Positions 8,025-16,475 are shown, counted from the first letter of the stretch. The stretch is 64,000 bases of DNA from Glutamicibacter nicotianae (GCF_006539525.1 NZ_BJNE01000009.1:83220-147219); one strand, 5' to 3'. Notes: generated from the letters alone by a model not told the origin. Numbers and translations are program-made.

Positions 8025-8885
8025 CTACTTCGCGGCGTTGCGCTCCGCGGCTTCCACCACGTTGTTCAGCAGCATTGCGCGGGTCATCGGGCCCACGCCG
8101 CCCGGGTTCGGCGAAACCCAGCTGGCGGTCTCGTACAGCGCTGGATCGATATCGCCGGTGACCTTGCCGTCCACGCGGGAGACGCCCACGTCCAGCAGGA
8201 TCGCTCCGGGCTTGGCGGTCTTGATCATGTGGGCCGAACCGGCGGCGGCGATGACCACATCGGCCTGCGCCAGCAGCTCGTCCAGGTTGGTGGTGCCGGT
8301 GTGTGCCAGGGTCACGGTGGCGTTGATGCTGCGGCGGGTCAGCAGCAGGCCGACCGGGCGGCCGATGGTCACGCCGCGGCCGACTACCAGCACGTGCTTG
8401 CCGTTCAGGTCGATGTCGTGGCGGGCCAGCAGGTCCACGCAGCCCAGCGGGGTGCACGGCAGCGGGGAGGTCATCGGGCGGTTGACGTTGGCAACCAGGC
8501 GGCCGAGGTTCATCGGGTGCAGGCCGTCGGCATCCTTGGCCGGATCCATGGCTTCCAGGATCACGTCCTGGTCGATGTGCTTGGGCAGCGGCAGCTGGAC
8601 AATGTAGCCGGTGCAGTCAGGGTTCTCGTTCAGCTCCTTGACCTTGGCCAGCAGCTCGTCCTGGGTGGTTTCCTCGGGCAGGTCCACGCGAATGGATTCG
8701 ATGCCCACCTCGGCGCAGTCCTTGTGCTTGCCGCCGACGTACCAGGCCGAGCCAGGGTCATTGCCGACCAGGATGGTGCCCAGTCCGGTGGTGTGCCCGG
8801 CAGCCTTGAGCGCGGCAACGCGTTCGGCCAGTTCCTGCTTGATGGCGGCCGCGGTGGCCTTGCCGTCGAGAATGCGTGCGCTCAC
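8025..8885 (-). CDS. folD: Bifunctional methylenetetrahydrofolate dehydrogenase / methenyltetrahydrofolate cyclohydrolase
   Basis: This enzyme interconverts 5,10-methylene-THF and 10-formyl-THF through the methenyl form, using NADP, in the cytoplasm. The 286-residue product begins [18 protein letters not shown]. It carries the catalytic lysine region [14 protein letters not shown], the substrate motif QLPLPKHID, the nucleotide-binding [16 protein letters not shown] and the family signature [10 protein letters not shown]. The GTG at 8885 is chosen because the conserved N-terminus starts there and GGAAGGA precedes it. A ZTP riboswitch lies just upstream, linking expression to purine/one-carbon status. 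purU at 12166 acts on the same 10-formyl-THF pool. Confidence 0.95.
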   Translation of the reverse strand: MSARILDGKATAAAIKQELAERVAALKAAGHTTGLGTILVGNDPGSAWYVGGKHKDCAEVGIESIRVDLPEETTQDELLAKVKELNENPDCTGYIVQLPLPKHIDQDVILEAMDPAKDADGLHPMNLGRLVANVNRPMTSPLPCTPLGCVDLLARHDIDLNGKHVLVVGRGVTIGRPVGLLLTRRSINATVTLAHTGTTNLDELLAQADVVIAAAGSAHMIKTAKPGAILLDVGVSRVDGKVTGDIDPALYETASWVSPNPGGVGPMTRAMLLNNVVEAAERNAAK

Positions 8886-8927
8886 GCGTATCCTTCCGTA
8901 GGTGCCCTGTTCAGGCGGATGGCATGC

Positions 8928-9000
8928 AAACCCAGGCGCGCGGCTCGCACGATTAGCTCCCTGGTGGTTACCCACCTAACGCCAGTCACGCCCTCCAGTG
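8928..9000 (-). ncRNA. ZTP (pfl) riboswitch upstream of folD
   Basis: Read on the minus strand from 9000, the sequence shows GGCGTGACTGGCG, then a hairpin GGTGGGTAACCACC, then AGGGAGC, a variable arm, and the 3' pseudoknot part CGCGCCTGGGT. This order of conserved elements (GACUGGCG, a short stem-loop with GGGAGC, and CGCCUGGG) matches the pfl/ZTP motif, which senses ZMP/ZTP and commonly precedes folD. It lies 43-115 bases upstream of the folD start. Confidence 0.85.
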
Positions 9001-9052
9001 TAGCGAAAATGGCCTCGGGAATGACTTTGAAGTGTGCAGGGTTACCTTGATT

Positions 9053-10087
9053 GTGTACTCGACAATCGTGATCGGCGCAGGGCAAGCCGGGCTTGCCGCC
9101 GCCTACCATCTGGCCAAGCGCGGCATCGACTTCCTGGTGCTCGATGCGAACCCGGGCCCCGGCGGGGCCTGGCAGCATCGCTGGGATGCACTGACCCTGG
9201 GCACCGCGCACCATATCCACCCGTTGCCGGATTTCCCGCTTGAGGTGCAGGATTCAACGCGGCCGGCCTCCCAAGTGGTCTCCGAATACTATGCGGAATA
9301 TGAGCGGCGCTTCGCGCTGCCGGTACGCCACGGCGCACCGGTGACCTCGGTGGAAAAAGACGGCGACGACTTCGTAGTGCACGCCGATGCCGAGTACCGG
9401 GCACGGACGATTATCAACGCCACCGGAACCTGGAGCAACCCGTTCTGGCCGGTCTACCCCGGGCAGTTCGACGGCCCGCAGGTGCATACCAACGGCTTCC
9501 GCTCCGCGCAGCAGTTCGCCGGCCAGCGCGTCCTGGTGGTTGGCGCCGGAGCCAGTGCCACCCAGTTCATCGTGCAATTGCGTGCTGCCGGAGTGGATAC
9601 CCTGTGGTCCACGCGCAGCGCCCCGGACTGGCGCGAAGAACCCACCGGCGCCGAATGGGGCTTGGAGGTGGAACGCCAGGTCAATGAGCGCACCAGCGCG
9701 GGGCTGCCGCCGAAGTCAGTGGTAGGTACCACCGGGCTGCTGCTCACCGAGACCATGCGCGCAGGGATCGCCTCCGGCGCGCTGGTCTCGCGCGGGAAGA
9801 TCGACCATCTGGAACCCGATGCGGTGGTCTTCACCGACGGGTCGCGCGAGCAGATCGACTCGATCCTGTGGGCCACCGGTTTCCGCCATGCCCACCGGCA
9901 TTTGCGCGACTTGAAGCTGCACACCGCGGCCGGCGGCATTCTGCTGGAGGACGGCGTGGCAGCGGTTGAAGTGCCCGGGCTGTTCTTCGTCGGCTATGGC
10001 GCGTCGGCTTCAACTTTGGGTGCTACCCGGGCCGGGAGGAAGGCCGCGCTGGCGGCCAGCAAATTCCTGTCCGCGGTGGCGGTATAG
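9053..10087 (+). CDS. FAD/NAD(P)-dependent flavoprotein oxidoreductase
   Basis: A 344-residue flavoprotein related to flavin-containing monooxygenases and ArsO/CzcO-like proteins. The FAD-binding GxGxxG is at the very start (VIGAGQAGLAAAYHLAKRG), and a second Rossmann motif for NAD(P)H is near residue 165 (VLVVGAGASATQFIVQL). The ATG motif of this class appears late as ILWATGFRHAHRHL. The substrate is not known. The GTG at 9053 puts the Rossmann strand at the N-terminus; in-frame TTG 9047 and GTG 9032 are alternatives, and no start has a strong ribosome site. The gene stands alone between folD and a convergent secreted-protein gene. Confidence 0.8.
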   Translation: MYSTIVIGAGQAGLAAAYHLAKRGIDFLVLDANPGPGGAWQHRWDALTLGTAHHIHPLPDFPLEVQDSTRPASQVVSEYYAEYERRFALPVRHGAPVTSVEKDGDDFVVHADAEYRARTIINATGTWSNPFWPVYPGQFDGPQVHTNGFRSAQQFAGQRVLVVGAGASATQFIVQLRAAGVDTLWSTRSAPDWREEPTGAEWGLEVERQVNERTSAGLPPKSVVGTTGLLLTETMRAGIASGALVSRGKIDHLEPDAVVFTDGSREQIDSILWATGFRHAHRHLRDLKLHTAAGGILLEDGVAAVEVPGLFFVGYGASASTLGATRAGRKAALAASKFLSAVAV

Positions 10088-10096
10088 CCTGCAGAG

Positions 10097-11953
10097 TTAC
10101 TTCTTGCTGACCTTGGTGACCACGGTGGTGTATCCGGGTTTCGAGGCCGTCACCCACACGCCTAAGGTCTTCCGGGCATCGGCTTTGACGACCTTGTAGT
10201 TCGGCTTGGTGGCCTTGGGGATGATCTTTCCAGAGCGCGTCCATTGGTAGGAGATCTTTACGTTTTTAATGTTGTAGCTGCCTGCCGTGGCTTTCAAGGT
10301 CTTGCCGGTGGATTTCTTGCCGTTGATCACCGGCTTCTTCATCACCTTGAGCTTGGCTGGTGCGATCTTCCCGGTCGCAGTGCTGGTCACGGTCTTGGTG
10401 GTGTAGTTGGTCTTGGCATAAGCCACCGAGACCGAGATCCGTTGGTTCAGATCTGCTGGTTTGAGCGTGTAGGTTTTTGCCGTTGCATCCTTGATCTTCT
10501 TGCCACCGCGCAGCCACTGGTACTTCGTGGACTGGGCGGCTGGAGCCGACGTAGCTGCCGTGGCGGTGAGTTTCGAACCGACTTTTGCCGTTCCTGAGAC
10601 CTTTGGCTTGGCAACCGTGATGGTTCCCTTGACGACTTTCACCGCGCTGCTGGTCGGCAGCCAGACCGATTCTCCATCCGCAGCATGCATTGTTACCCGT
10701 ACAGAGATTTTGCGATTGGCGTAGGACTGAGGCGGGGTATAGGTTTTCGCTGTAGCCCGCGGAATCTCGAAACCGTCGACTAGCCACTGATAACGGCGTG
10801 CGAAGTCCGGGAAGTATGCGGAATCGAGGGAAGCGGTGAGCTTGTGTCCCACGATTTTGCTGCCGCTGATCGTTGGTTTGGCAATCGAGGCAACCGTAGC
10901 GGCGATTGGGGCACCATAGTTCATCGTGCCCTGCACCGAGGGGACCCATACTTCGCCGTTTTGACGAACTGCTTTCGTCTCGTAGCTCAGCGCGATGACT
11001 TTATTAGTGTCCTCGCGCACCAGCTGGTAGCTCTCCCCCACGGCGCCGGTAATCGGTTCGCCGTTGCGGGTCCACTGCAGGGCAGTGTATGGGTAGTTGG
11101 TCGTGGGTGCCAGCAAGGAATCGCCGACTACCGCCGCATCATGGCCCGCCAGCGACGGGTTCCTATTCAGTGAGATCCTGCCAAGCTGGACGGTATCGCG
11201 CACGCCAATGTGCCAGCTGGCTGCGTAGCTGACAGACTTCAGGTTCTCCTGTCCAGGGATCACCGCCTCGAAGTCGGTGAGTTCTGTCCTCAATCCCGCG
11301 TATCCGGCTTTATTCGCGGTGAATCCGGTGGGGCTGATCTGGCCCAGGATTCGTTCGCCGGTATATTCCCACGGCCTGAGCACACGGCCATCCACCGTTA
11401 TCACCGGTTCAATTTCCGCACTGGCACCGATCTTCAGTTCGATGAGCGGCTTGGTGTAGCTGGCGACATCCAATTTTTCCAGATTGGACAGGTCCTTGGC
11501 CCACCGGTAATCCGTTGAACTCGTGGCCAGCACTTCAAGCTCCTTCAGTCCCGAAAGCTGGCCTAGCCCCGCCAGTTGCACCTGCTGCCCCTTGGGGAAT
11601 GTCAGAGACAGGGATTCCAGCACTGGCAGCTGTGCCAATTCCGGGATGATTTCCTGTGGAGCATTGCTGATCCGGACCGATTGCAACTGGGGATTAGCCG
11701 CCAGGACTTCCAGACCACCGAGCACTTGATCCTTCTGGGTGTCGATGCCGATCCACCGAATATCGCCCGTCATCGGCAGTTCCTGCAATGACGTCACATT
11801 CTTGCAGGATAATCCCACGACGACACTGGCGGTCTCATCCGTGTGTTCAAAGCAGTCTGCAGGACTGATAAAACCCTGCGCCGGAGGCACGAGCCCGGCG
11901 AAAACCAAGGCTGTTGCGCCCACTACCGAAGCAAAACGATGCAGCAACCCCAT
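10097..11953 (-). CDS. Large secreted protein with leucine-rich region and Ig-like repeats
   Basis: A 618-residue protein with a signal peptide (MGLLHRFASVVGATALVFAG, cleavage near PPAQG). Residues about 40-190 contain spaced leucines reminiscent of leucine-rich repeats (LQSVRISNAPQ, LPVLESLSLTFP, LSGLKELEVLA, LSNLEKLDVAS). From about residue 270 there are four copies of a 75-90 residue module with G-x-K-L-T-A, YQWLRGGKKI and A-T-A-K-T-Y-T, a beta-sandwich repeat common on actinobacterial surfaces. The function is probably adhesive or structural; no catalytic motif and no sortase signal are visible. The start at 11953 follows GGGGA. It has slightly lower GC than its neighbours. Confidence 0.75.
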   Translation of the reverse strand: MGLLHRFASVVGATALVFAGLVPPAQGFISPADCFEHTDETASVVVGLSCKNVTSLQELPMTGDIRWIGIDTQKDQVLGGLEVLAANPQLQSVRISNAPQEIIPELAQLPVLESLSLTFPKGQQVQLAGLGQLSGLKELEVLATSSTDYRWAKDLSNLEKLDVASYTKPLIELKIGASAEIEPVITVDGRVLRPWEYTGERILGQISPTGFTANKAGYAGLRTELTDFEAVIPGQENLKSVSYAASWHIGVRDTVQLGRISLNRNPSLAGHDAAVVGDSLLAPTTNYPYTALQWTRNGEPITGAVGESYQLVREDTNKVIALSYETKAVRQNGEVWVPSVQGTMNYGAPIAATVASIAKPTISGSKIVGHKLTASLDSAYFPDFARRYQWLVDGFEIPRATAKTYTPPQSYANRKISVRVTMHAADGESVWLPTSSAVKVVKGTITVAKPKVSGTAKVGSKLTATAATSAPAAQSTKYQWLRGGKKIKDATAKTYTLKPADLNQRISVSVAYAKTNYTTKTVTSTATGKIAPAKLKVMKKPVINGKKSTGKTLKATAGSYNIKNVKISYQWTRSGKIIPKATKPNYKVVKADARKTLGVWVTASKPGYTTVVTKVSKK

Positions 11954-12165
11954 GTGTATCCCCAAGCGTGAAAATGCCAAATTTATAGACATCATGCCAT
12001 AGCTTTGCCAAGCACCTATCATCTATTCGTAAGATGCCATTGACGGCGCATCAAGCATGCCTCTGGGTGCGATTGCTGCTGGTGATTGTGTTTTCTCGAT
12101 GCATGACTATGTAACTCCACCGCGACGAATGTGCACGCAGAGCGCCAGCCGGTTAATCTCAATGC

Positions 12166-13008
12166 ATGAACAATTTCATCGTCACCCTATCTTGCATCGA
12201 CCGCCCTGGCATCGTCCACGCCATTTCCGGAGGTCTGCTGGGTGCCGGTTGCAATATCACCGAGTCCCAGCAGTTCCTCTCGCCGGAGACCGGCACCTTC
12301 TTCATGCGCATCGAGGTCGCCACCGAGCAGTCGCTAGCGCAGATCCGCGCGGGGCTCGCACCGATCCGCGACGACTTCCACATGGCGCTGCGCGTGGATG
12401 ACGGCACCAAGCGCACCCGCACCATGCTCATGTGCTCCAAGGCCGGGCATGCGCTCAACGACCTGCTGTTCGCCCAGCGTGCGGGCACCTTGCCCATCGA
12501 TGTGCCGGTGATCGTTTCCAACCACCTGGATCTGAAGCCGATGGCCGACTTCTACGGTGTGGAGTTCGTGCACCTGCCGGTGACCAAGGAGAACAAGTCG
12601 CAGGCCGAGGCCGAGCTGCTGTCCATCGCGGACAAGCACGACATCGAACTGGTGGTCCTCGCCCGCTACATGCAGATCCTCTCGGATTCGCTGTGCGAGC
12701 GCATGGAAGGCCGAGTCATCAACATCCACCACTCCTTCCTGCCGTCCTTCAAGGGCGCCAAGCCCTACCACCAGGCCTACGCGCGCGGCGTGAAGCTGAT
12801 CGGCGCCACCGCGCACTACGTCACCGCGGACCTCGATGAGGGCCCGATCATTGACCAGGAAGTCACCCACGTCTCGCATACCCGCACCGCCGAGCAGCTT
12901 GTTGAGCTGGGGCGCAGCGTGGAAGGCCGGACGCTGACCCGCGCCGTGCAGTGGCATGCCGAGCACCGGGTGATGCTTGACGGCCAGCGCACCATCGTCT
13001 TCTCCTAA
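12166..13008 (+). CDS. purU: Formyltetrahydrofolate deformylase
   Basis: A 280-residue enzyme that hydrolyses 10-formyl-THF to THF and formate. It has an N-terminal ACT domain (VTLSCIDRPGIVHAISGGLLGAGCNITESQQF) and a C-terminal formyltransferase-fold domain with MLMCSKAGHALNDLLF, the catalytic Asn/His region NIHHSFLPSFKGAKPYHQAY and the Asp in ATAHYVTADLDEGPIIDQ. Length and motifs match PurU. It is followed after only 2 bp by a small membrane gene and may form a short operon. It complements folD, 3.3 kb away, in balancing the one-carbon pool. Confidence 0.95.
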   Translation: MNNFIVTLSCIDRPGIVHAISGGLLGAGCNITESQQFLSPETGTFFMRIEVATEQSLAQIRAGLAPIRDDFHMALRVDDGTKRTRTMLMCSKAGHALNDLLFAQRAGTLPIDVPVIVSNHLDLKPMADFYGVEFVHLPVTKENKSQAEAELLSIADKHDIELVVLARYMQILSDSLCERMEGRVINIHHSFLPSFKGAKPYHQAYARGVKLIGATAHYVTADLDEGPIIDQEVTHVSHTRTAEQLVELGRSVEGRTLTRAVQWHAEHRVMLDGQRTIVFS

Positions 13009-13010
13009 GC

Positions 13011-13475
13011 ATGGATTACGCTGCACTGGCAGTCATCGCCTTGCTGATTGCCGCCTCGGCGGGCTGGCCATTGCTCAGGGCATCTGGCAAGCGCCGCAAG
13101 GCGTTGAAGGCCCAGGCTATGCAGCTGCCCGACCACCATCGGCCGCGCTACCAAAAATCGTTGGCCTGGGATCCGCTATCTTTTCCGCTGGCCATAAGCA
13201 GCGGTTGTGCGCTGTGCCGAGATGCGGACACCGCACGCTCATTCTGGCGGGCGCAACCGGACAGTGCGCTAGGCTGTGCCCACGACGTGCATCGGACGCA
13301 GGTTCTCACCAGCCTTGAGGGCCCTTTCGCACAGGTGGATTTCAACGCACCGGTACCGGCCAGCCAGCTGCTGCTCCTCGAGGCCGCGCGGGAACTGGGA
13401 CTGTCCTTGCACGCCGACGAGGAGGACCGGGACTGGCAGCGTGCACTGGTGGCCGCGGCCCGCTCGCGGACTTGA
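13011..13475 (+). CDS. Hypothetical protein with one N-terminal membrane helix
   Basis: The 154-residue product starts with a helix (ALAVIALLIAASAGWPLL), followed by a basic stretch and a soluble domain containing a CALC cysteine pair and aromatic residues (SLAWDPLSFPLAISSGCALC). I do not recognise the family. The ATG at 13011 is 2 bp after the purU stop, so it is probably co-transcribed and coupled with purU. The coding potential is supported by a continuous frame with core-like base composition. Confidence 0.6.
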   Translation: MDYAALAVIALLIAASAGWPLLRASGKRRKALKAQAMQLPDHHRPRYQKSLAWDPLSFPLAISSGCALCRDADTARSFWRAQPDSALGCAHDVHRTQVLTSLEGPFAQVDFNAPVPASQLLLLEAARELGLSLHADEEDRDWQRALVAAARSRT

Positions 13476-13528
13476 GATCTTCAGTAGTTAACTCGCCGTA
13501 GCAATGCTTGGCCATTACAGTAGGTGAA

Positions 13529-14047
13529 ATGACGCACATCATTACCATTGACGGCGCGACCCCGAAGGTCGGCCAGGACGTTTTCGTAGCCCCTACCGCC
13601 ACCTTGAGCGGCGATGTCGAGCTGGCTGACCGTGCCAGCGCCTTCTACGGTGTTTCCGTGCGCGGCGATTCGGCGCCGATTCGCGTTGGCGAAGGCACCA
13701 ACTTGCAGGACAACGTCGTGCTGCACGCCGATGAAGGTTTTCCTTGCACCCTGGGCGCGGGCATCTCGGTGGGCCACTCGGCAGTGGTGCACGGCGCCAG
13801 CGTGGGCGATGGCTGCCTGATCGGCATGAGCGCCACCGTCATGAACGGTGCCGTAATCGGTGAGCAGTCGCTGGTTGCCGCCGGTGCGCTGGTGCTGGAA
13901 GGCACGCAGGTTCCACCGCGTTCGCTGGTTGCCGGTGTCCCTGCCAAGGTCCGCCGCGAGCTGAGCGATGAGGAAGTCTCCGGCTTAAAGACCAATGCTG
14001 ACCACTACCTCGTGCTGGCTGCCAAGCATCTGGAAGCCAACGCCTAG
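13529..14047 (+). CDS. Gamma-carbonic-anhydrase-like hexapeptide repeat protein
   Basis: A left-handed beta-helix protein of 172 residues. Hexapeptide-type repeats run from ATLSGDVELADRASAFYGVSVRGD to the C-terminal helix. The three metal-ligand histidines of the gamma class can be seen in VLHADEG, VGHSA and VVHGA, and R/D/Q residues in SVRGDSAPIRVGEGTNLQDN match the active-site and fold-stabilising set. Members are often called YrdA/PaaY-like; whether this one hydrates CO2 is unknown. The ATG at 13529 has AGGTGA upstream and begins MTHIITIDGATP. Confidence 0.85.
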   Translation: MTHIITIDGATPKVGQDVFVAPTATLSGDVELADRASAFYGVSVRGDSAPIRVGEGTNLQDNVVLHADEGFPCTLGAGISVGHSAVVHGASVGDGCLIGMSATVMNGAVIGEQSLVAAGALVLEGTQVPPRSLVAGVPAKVRRELSDEEVSGLKTNADHYLVLAAKHLEANA

Positions 14048-14059
14048 AGTTTTCAAGGA

Positions 14060-14890
14060 GCTTGTCAGTTTGTTTGTGTAAGCCCCTAGTCACATCCGTT
14101 ATTCAGGGCTTCGTAACAATCAATTCAATTAAGGCTCAATCCGCTCCGGGTAAGCCATCGCCAACTGCTGCAAGGCCTGCTTCCAGCCGCTCGTCCCAGC
14201 CCCATCCACCAGATGCGCTCCAGCACCGGCCCGCAGGGTCCGACCCTTCTTCTTCGCATCCTTGAACCGCTCTCTTGCCCGCTTGTCCTCGATATTGCAG
14301 ATCGCCAACCACAGCATCTTCACCGCCGCCGCATCCGATGGGAAATGGCCTCGGGACTTGGTGGCCTTGCGCAGCTCACAGTTCATCGACTCAATCGCAT
14401 TCGTCGTGTAAATGACCTTCCGCAACTCGGGCGGGAACTCCAAAAACGGGGTGAACCGCTCTCACGCGTTGCGCCAGGTGGCCACCGCCGATGGATACTT
14501 CCTGCCCAGCTCGGATGCCTCGAAATCATCCAACGCCTTGCCCGCGGATTCGATGCTCGGAGCGGTGTAAATCGTCTTCAACTGCTTGCTGACCGCCTTG
14601 CGGTCACCGTAGGAGACAAACCGGTTCGCCGCCCGGATCAGGTGCACCACGCAGGTCTGCACGGTTGCCCGCGCCCAGGTCGCCTCGATCGCCTCGGGGA
14701 ACCCGGTCAGTCCGTCGCAGCAGGCAATCAGCACGTCCTTGACCCCGCGGTTGGCCAATTGCGCGCAGACTTGCGCCCAGAACTTCGCGCCCTCGTTCTC
14801 GGTGACCCAGATGCCCAGCGCGTGCTTGATGCCTTCCACGGTGACGCCGATCAGCATGGGCCACTGCCAAGTGCTCGAGCAGAACGTGCA
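14060..14890 (-). mobile_element. Degenerate IS256-family insertion sequence remnant
   Basis: The region covers the transposase pseudogene and its downstream flank (GTTTGTGTAAGCCCC near 14071-14086, which may be the terminal repeat). The matching end beyond the transposase N-terminus was not found, and the coding region is 5'-truncated, so this is an immobile relic between the carbonic-anhydrase-like gene and the HspR-like gene. Confidence 0.7.
14129..14857 (-). pseudogene. IS256-family (Mutator) transposase, truncated with an internal stop
   Basis: The two pieces are in one frame. The first begins inside the catalytic domain (GIKHALGIWVTENEGAKFWAQV, DVLIACCDGLTGFPEAI, TCVVHLIRAANRF) and ends WRNA-stop at 14462. 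The frame then resumes at once with ERFTPFLEFPPELRKVIYTTNAIESMNCELRK to the natural C-terminus. Intact relatives have Trp at the stop position (AWRNAWERF), so a TGG to TGA change inactivated it. The N-terminal 150 or so residues, including the first catalytic aspartate, are missing. Confidence 0.88.
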
Positions 14891-14969
14891 CTTTCAGGCT
14901 CCGCGGCGCCTAAGCAAGAATTCGTCGGCACTCTGCCGAGAAGCATAGACCCTCAACGGTCTTGATGAT

Positions 14970-15281
14970 TCAATCCGCGCCTTGCCGATGAGACTGCTTT
15001 GCAAGTGCCTTACGCAACCTCTCATTTTCAGATTCCAGCTCCAAGATGATGCCAATGCCCGCCAAATTCACGCCTCGATCAATCAACTCTGAGATTTGCT
15101 GCAACCGAGCTAAATCCTTGGCTTGATACCTGCGCGTGCCACCGCTGGTACGTGACGGGGTGATCAAACCACGCAACTCATACAACCGCACTGTTTGCAC
15201 ACTCACTCCCACACTCTGGGCAGCGGTAGCAATCGAATGCGATCCAGCAACAGGAACGGATCGCGGCGAATTTTTTGTCAT
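14970..15281 (-). CDS. MerR family regulator, HspR-like
   Basis: A 103-residue regulator with the MerR winged helix at residues 14-80 (SIATAAQSVGVSVQTVRLYELRGLITPSRTSGGTRRYQAKDLARLQQISELIDRGVNLAGIGIILELE) and a short dimerisation helix at the C-terminus. VRLYELRGLITPSRTSGGTRRY is close to HspR, the repressor of heat-shock genes in actinobacteria. It is divergent from an Hsp20 gene, and an inverted repeat sits over the predicted hsp20 start site, so it most likely represses hsp20 and perhaps itself. Only 112 bp separate it from the IS256 relic. Confidence 0.85.
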   Translation of the reverse strand: MTKNSPRSVPVAGSHSIATAAQSVGVSVQTVRLYELRGLITPSRTSGGTRRYQAKDLARLQQISELIDRGVNLAGIGIILELESENERLRKALAKQSHRQGAD

Positions 15282-15299
15282 TTTTTACTTTCAATAGGC

Positions 15300-15329
15300 T
15301 TGCATGAACTCAGAATCCCATGCTATAAA
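15300..15329 (+). promoter_or_regulatory. Predicted promoter of hsp20
   Basis: TTGCAT (15300-15305) and TATAAA (15324-15329) are separated by 18 bp, a good match to a housekeeping sigma promoter. It drives the Hsp20 gene, and the operator follows directly downstream. Confidence 0.55.
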
Positions 15330-15337
15330 ATCTACAT

Positions 15338-15357
15338 CGTTAGACATAGATCTAACG
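15338..15357. promoter_or_regulatory. Inverted repeat, probable operator for the HspR-like regulator
   Basis: CGTTAGA (15338-15344) and TCTAACG (15351-15357) form a perfect 7-bp inverted repeat with a 6-bp spacer. It lies just after the -10 element, where binding would block initiation. The sequence differs from the classical HAIR element (CTTGAGT-N7-ACTCAAG) but has the same architecture. Confidence 0.55.
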
Positions 15358-15409
15358 GAAAGTGAATTGCAGCATCGTAGAGAGTCACACCAGAAAGGAA
15401 TGAGTTCAG

Positions 15410-15844
15410 ATGATGCAGACCGAGGTACTTCGCGATTTCGACCGCTTGGTACAGCGAGCTTTCAACACCCAGCTCAGCTCCGAACCTGTCCACCCAATGC
15501 CAATGGAGGCTTGGAAGGACGACACCGGATTTCACGCTGAGTTCGACCTGCCAGGGGTCGACGCCGAGCAGATCGACATGGCAGTGGAAAAGAACATCCT
15601 GACCATCCGCGCTGAACGCGCCAAACCAGGAGACCGCCAGCACATCGCCGGCTCGGAACGACTATGGGGCCATTTCACCCGGGAACTTATCCTTGGGGAT
15701 CATTTGGACACTGAAAGTATCCAGGCCACCTACGTGGATGGCGTGCTACGTGTCGACATCGCTGTCGCCGAGAGTGCCAAACCCCGCCGGATTCAGGTCG
15801 CGGTCGGCCAAGGCAAGAAGAACCCCAAGGAAATCACCGGTTAA
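15410..15844 (+). CDS. Hsp20/alpha-crystallin small heat-shock protein
   Basis: A 144-residue ATP-independent chaperone that holds unfolding proteins. After a short N-terminal arm (VLRDFDRLVQRAFNTQ) the alpha-crystallin domain starts at MEAWKDDTGFHAEFDLPGVDAEQIDMAVEKNILTIRAER and contains the family element ERLWGHFTRELILGDHLD and the closing strand VDGVLRVDIAVAE. The usual C-terminal I-x-I/V anchor appears as RRIQVAV. Two ATGs lie in tandem at 15410 and 15413; AAAGGA is about 12 bases upstream. Regulation by the divergent HspR-like protein is likely. Confidence 0.93.
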   Translation: MMQTEVLRDFDRLVQRAFNTQLSSEPVHPMPMEAWKDDTGFHAEFDLPGVDAEQIDMAVEKNILTIRAERAKPGDRQHIAGSERLWGHFTRELILGDHLDTESIQATYVDGVLRVDIAVAESAKPRRIQVAVGQGKKNPKEITG

Positions 15845-15887
15845 CCCAAGAAAGTCCCCTTGGAGGCCTGTGCGGAGATGATGTGTC

Positions 15888-16148
15888 ATGTCTGCCCACA
15901 TTGATTCGGAACTTGATCCGCTGGTCGCTGATGACGAGTTGCTTCTGGCCATATACGAGCTCGAGCTATCCACAGCTTCCCGTCAGCATCAGCCGCCTCG
16001 ATCGCACCTTTGCACCTCGATCGAGGATGTTCCGCGGCCCAGTCAGCGGTGCCCGGAAGGAATCAACGAAGTACGAACAATTCAACGTTCAGTGCGTCGG
16101 GCGGGTCCCGTCCGGGTGTATTCACGCTCGCCACCGAACAAGAGATGA
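15888..16148 (+). CDS. Possible small protein of unknown function
   Basis: An 86-codon frame starting MSAHIDSELDPLVADDELLLAIYELELS, with GGAGATG about 8-14 bases upstream. The first 30 residues are acidic and helix-prone and look like a real small protein, but the rest (Arg/Pro/Ser rich) looks like random translation, so the gene may be a truncated remnant. It lies 43 bp after hsp20 in the same direction. Confidence 0.3.
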   Translation: MSAHIDSELDPLVADDELLLAIYELELSTASRQHQPPRSHLCTSIEDVPRPSQRCPEGINEVRTIQRSVRRAGPVRVYSRSPPNKR

Positions 16149-16183
16149 CTCCCGGGGAAACTTTTAAGGAGTGGTTGATTCGG

Positions 16184-16213
16184 GGGTGCGTCCGGAACGC
16201 ACCGGACGCACCC
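16184..16213 (+). promoter_or_regulatory. Stem-loop with alternative pairing before the 79-residue gene
   Basis: GGGTGCGTCCG (16184-16194) pairs perfectly with CGGACGCACCC (16203-16213) around an 8-base loop. An inner alternative pairing GTGCGT/ACGCAC is also possible. There is no T-run, so it may be an RNA-stabilising or attenuating element and not a terminator. Confidence 0.4.
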
Positions 16214-16235
16214 TGGCAACGAAAGGATCAGCACC

Positions 16236-16475
16236 ATGCGTGAATCATTGCTCAACGTCCACCTCAATGACGAGCAAATCGAAGTTCTCAATGCTGCGCT
16301 GTGCGCCTACCGAGACCATTTCAGCGAGCTTCTTGAGTTGAATGAAGAAGCAGAAGGACCGCAAGCTCGCGAGAACAACAAGTACTGGCAGAGCAAAGTC
16401 CACGCGATTCAAGAAATGATCGATCAAGTCAACGACTCACTGTATGGTTCCCAACCCCGGGAGGGGCCTCAATAA
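16236..16475 (+). CDS. Small hypothetical protein
   Basis: A 79-residue, acidic, largely helical protein (MRESLLNVHLNDEQIEVLNAALCAYRDHF, then SELLELNEEAEGPQARENNKYWQSKVHAIQEMIDQVND). The start has a good ribosome site (AAAGGA, 10 bases upstream). No family is recognised; the amphipathic helices suggest a small dimeric or regulatory protein. It may belong to a stress cassette with hsp20, since it follows in the same direction. Confidence 0.6.
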   Translation: MRESLLNVHLNDEQIEVLNAALCAYRDHFSELLELNEEAEGPQARENNKYWQSKVHAIQEMIDQVNDSLYGSQPREGPQ

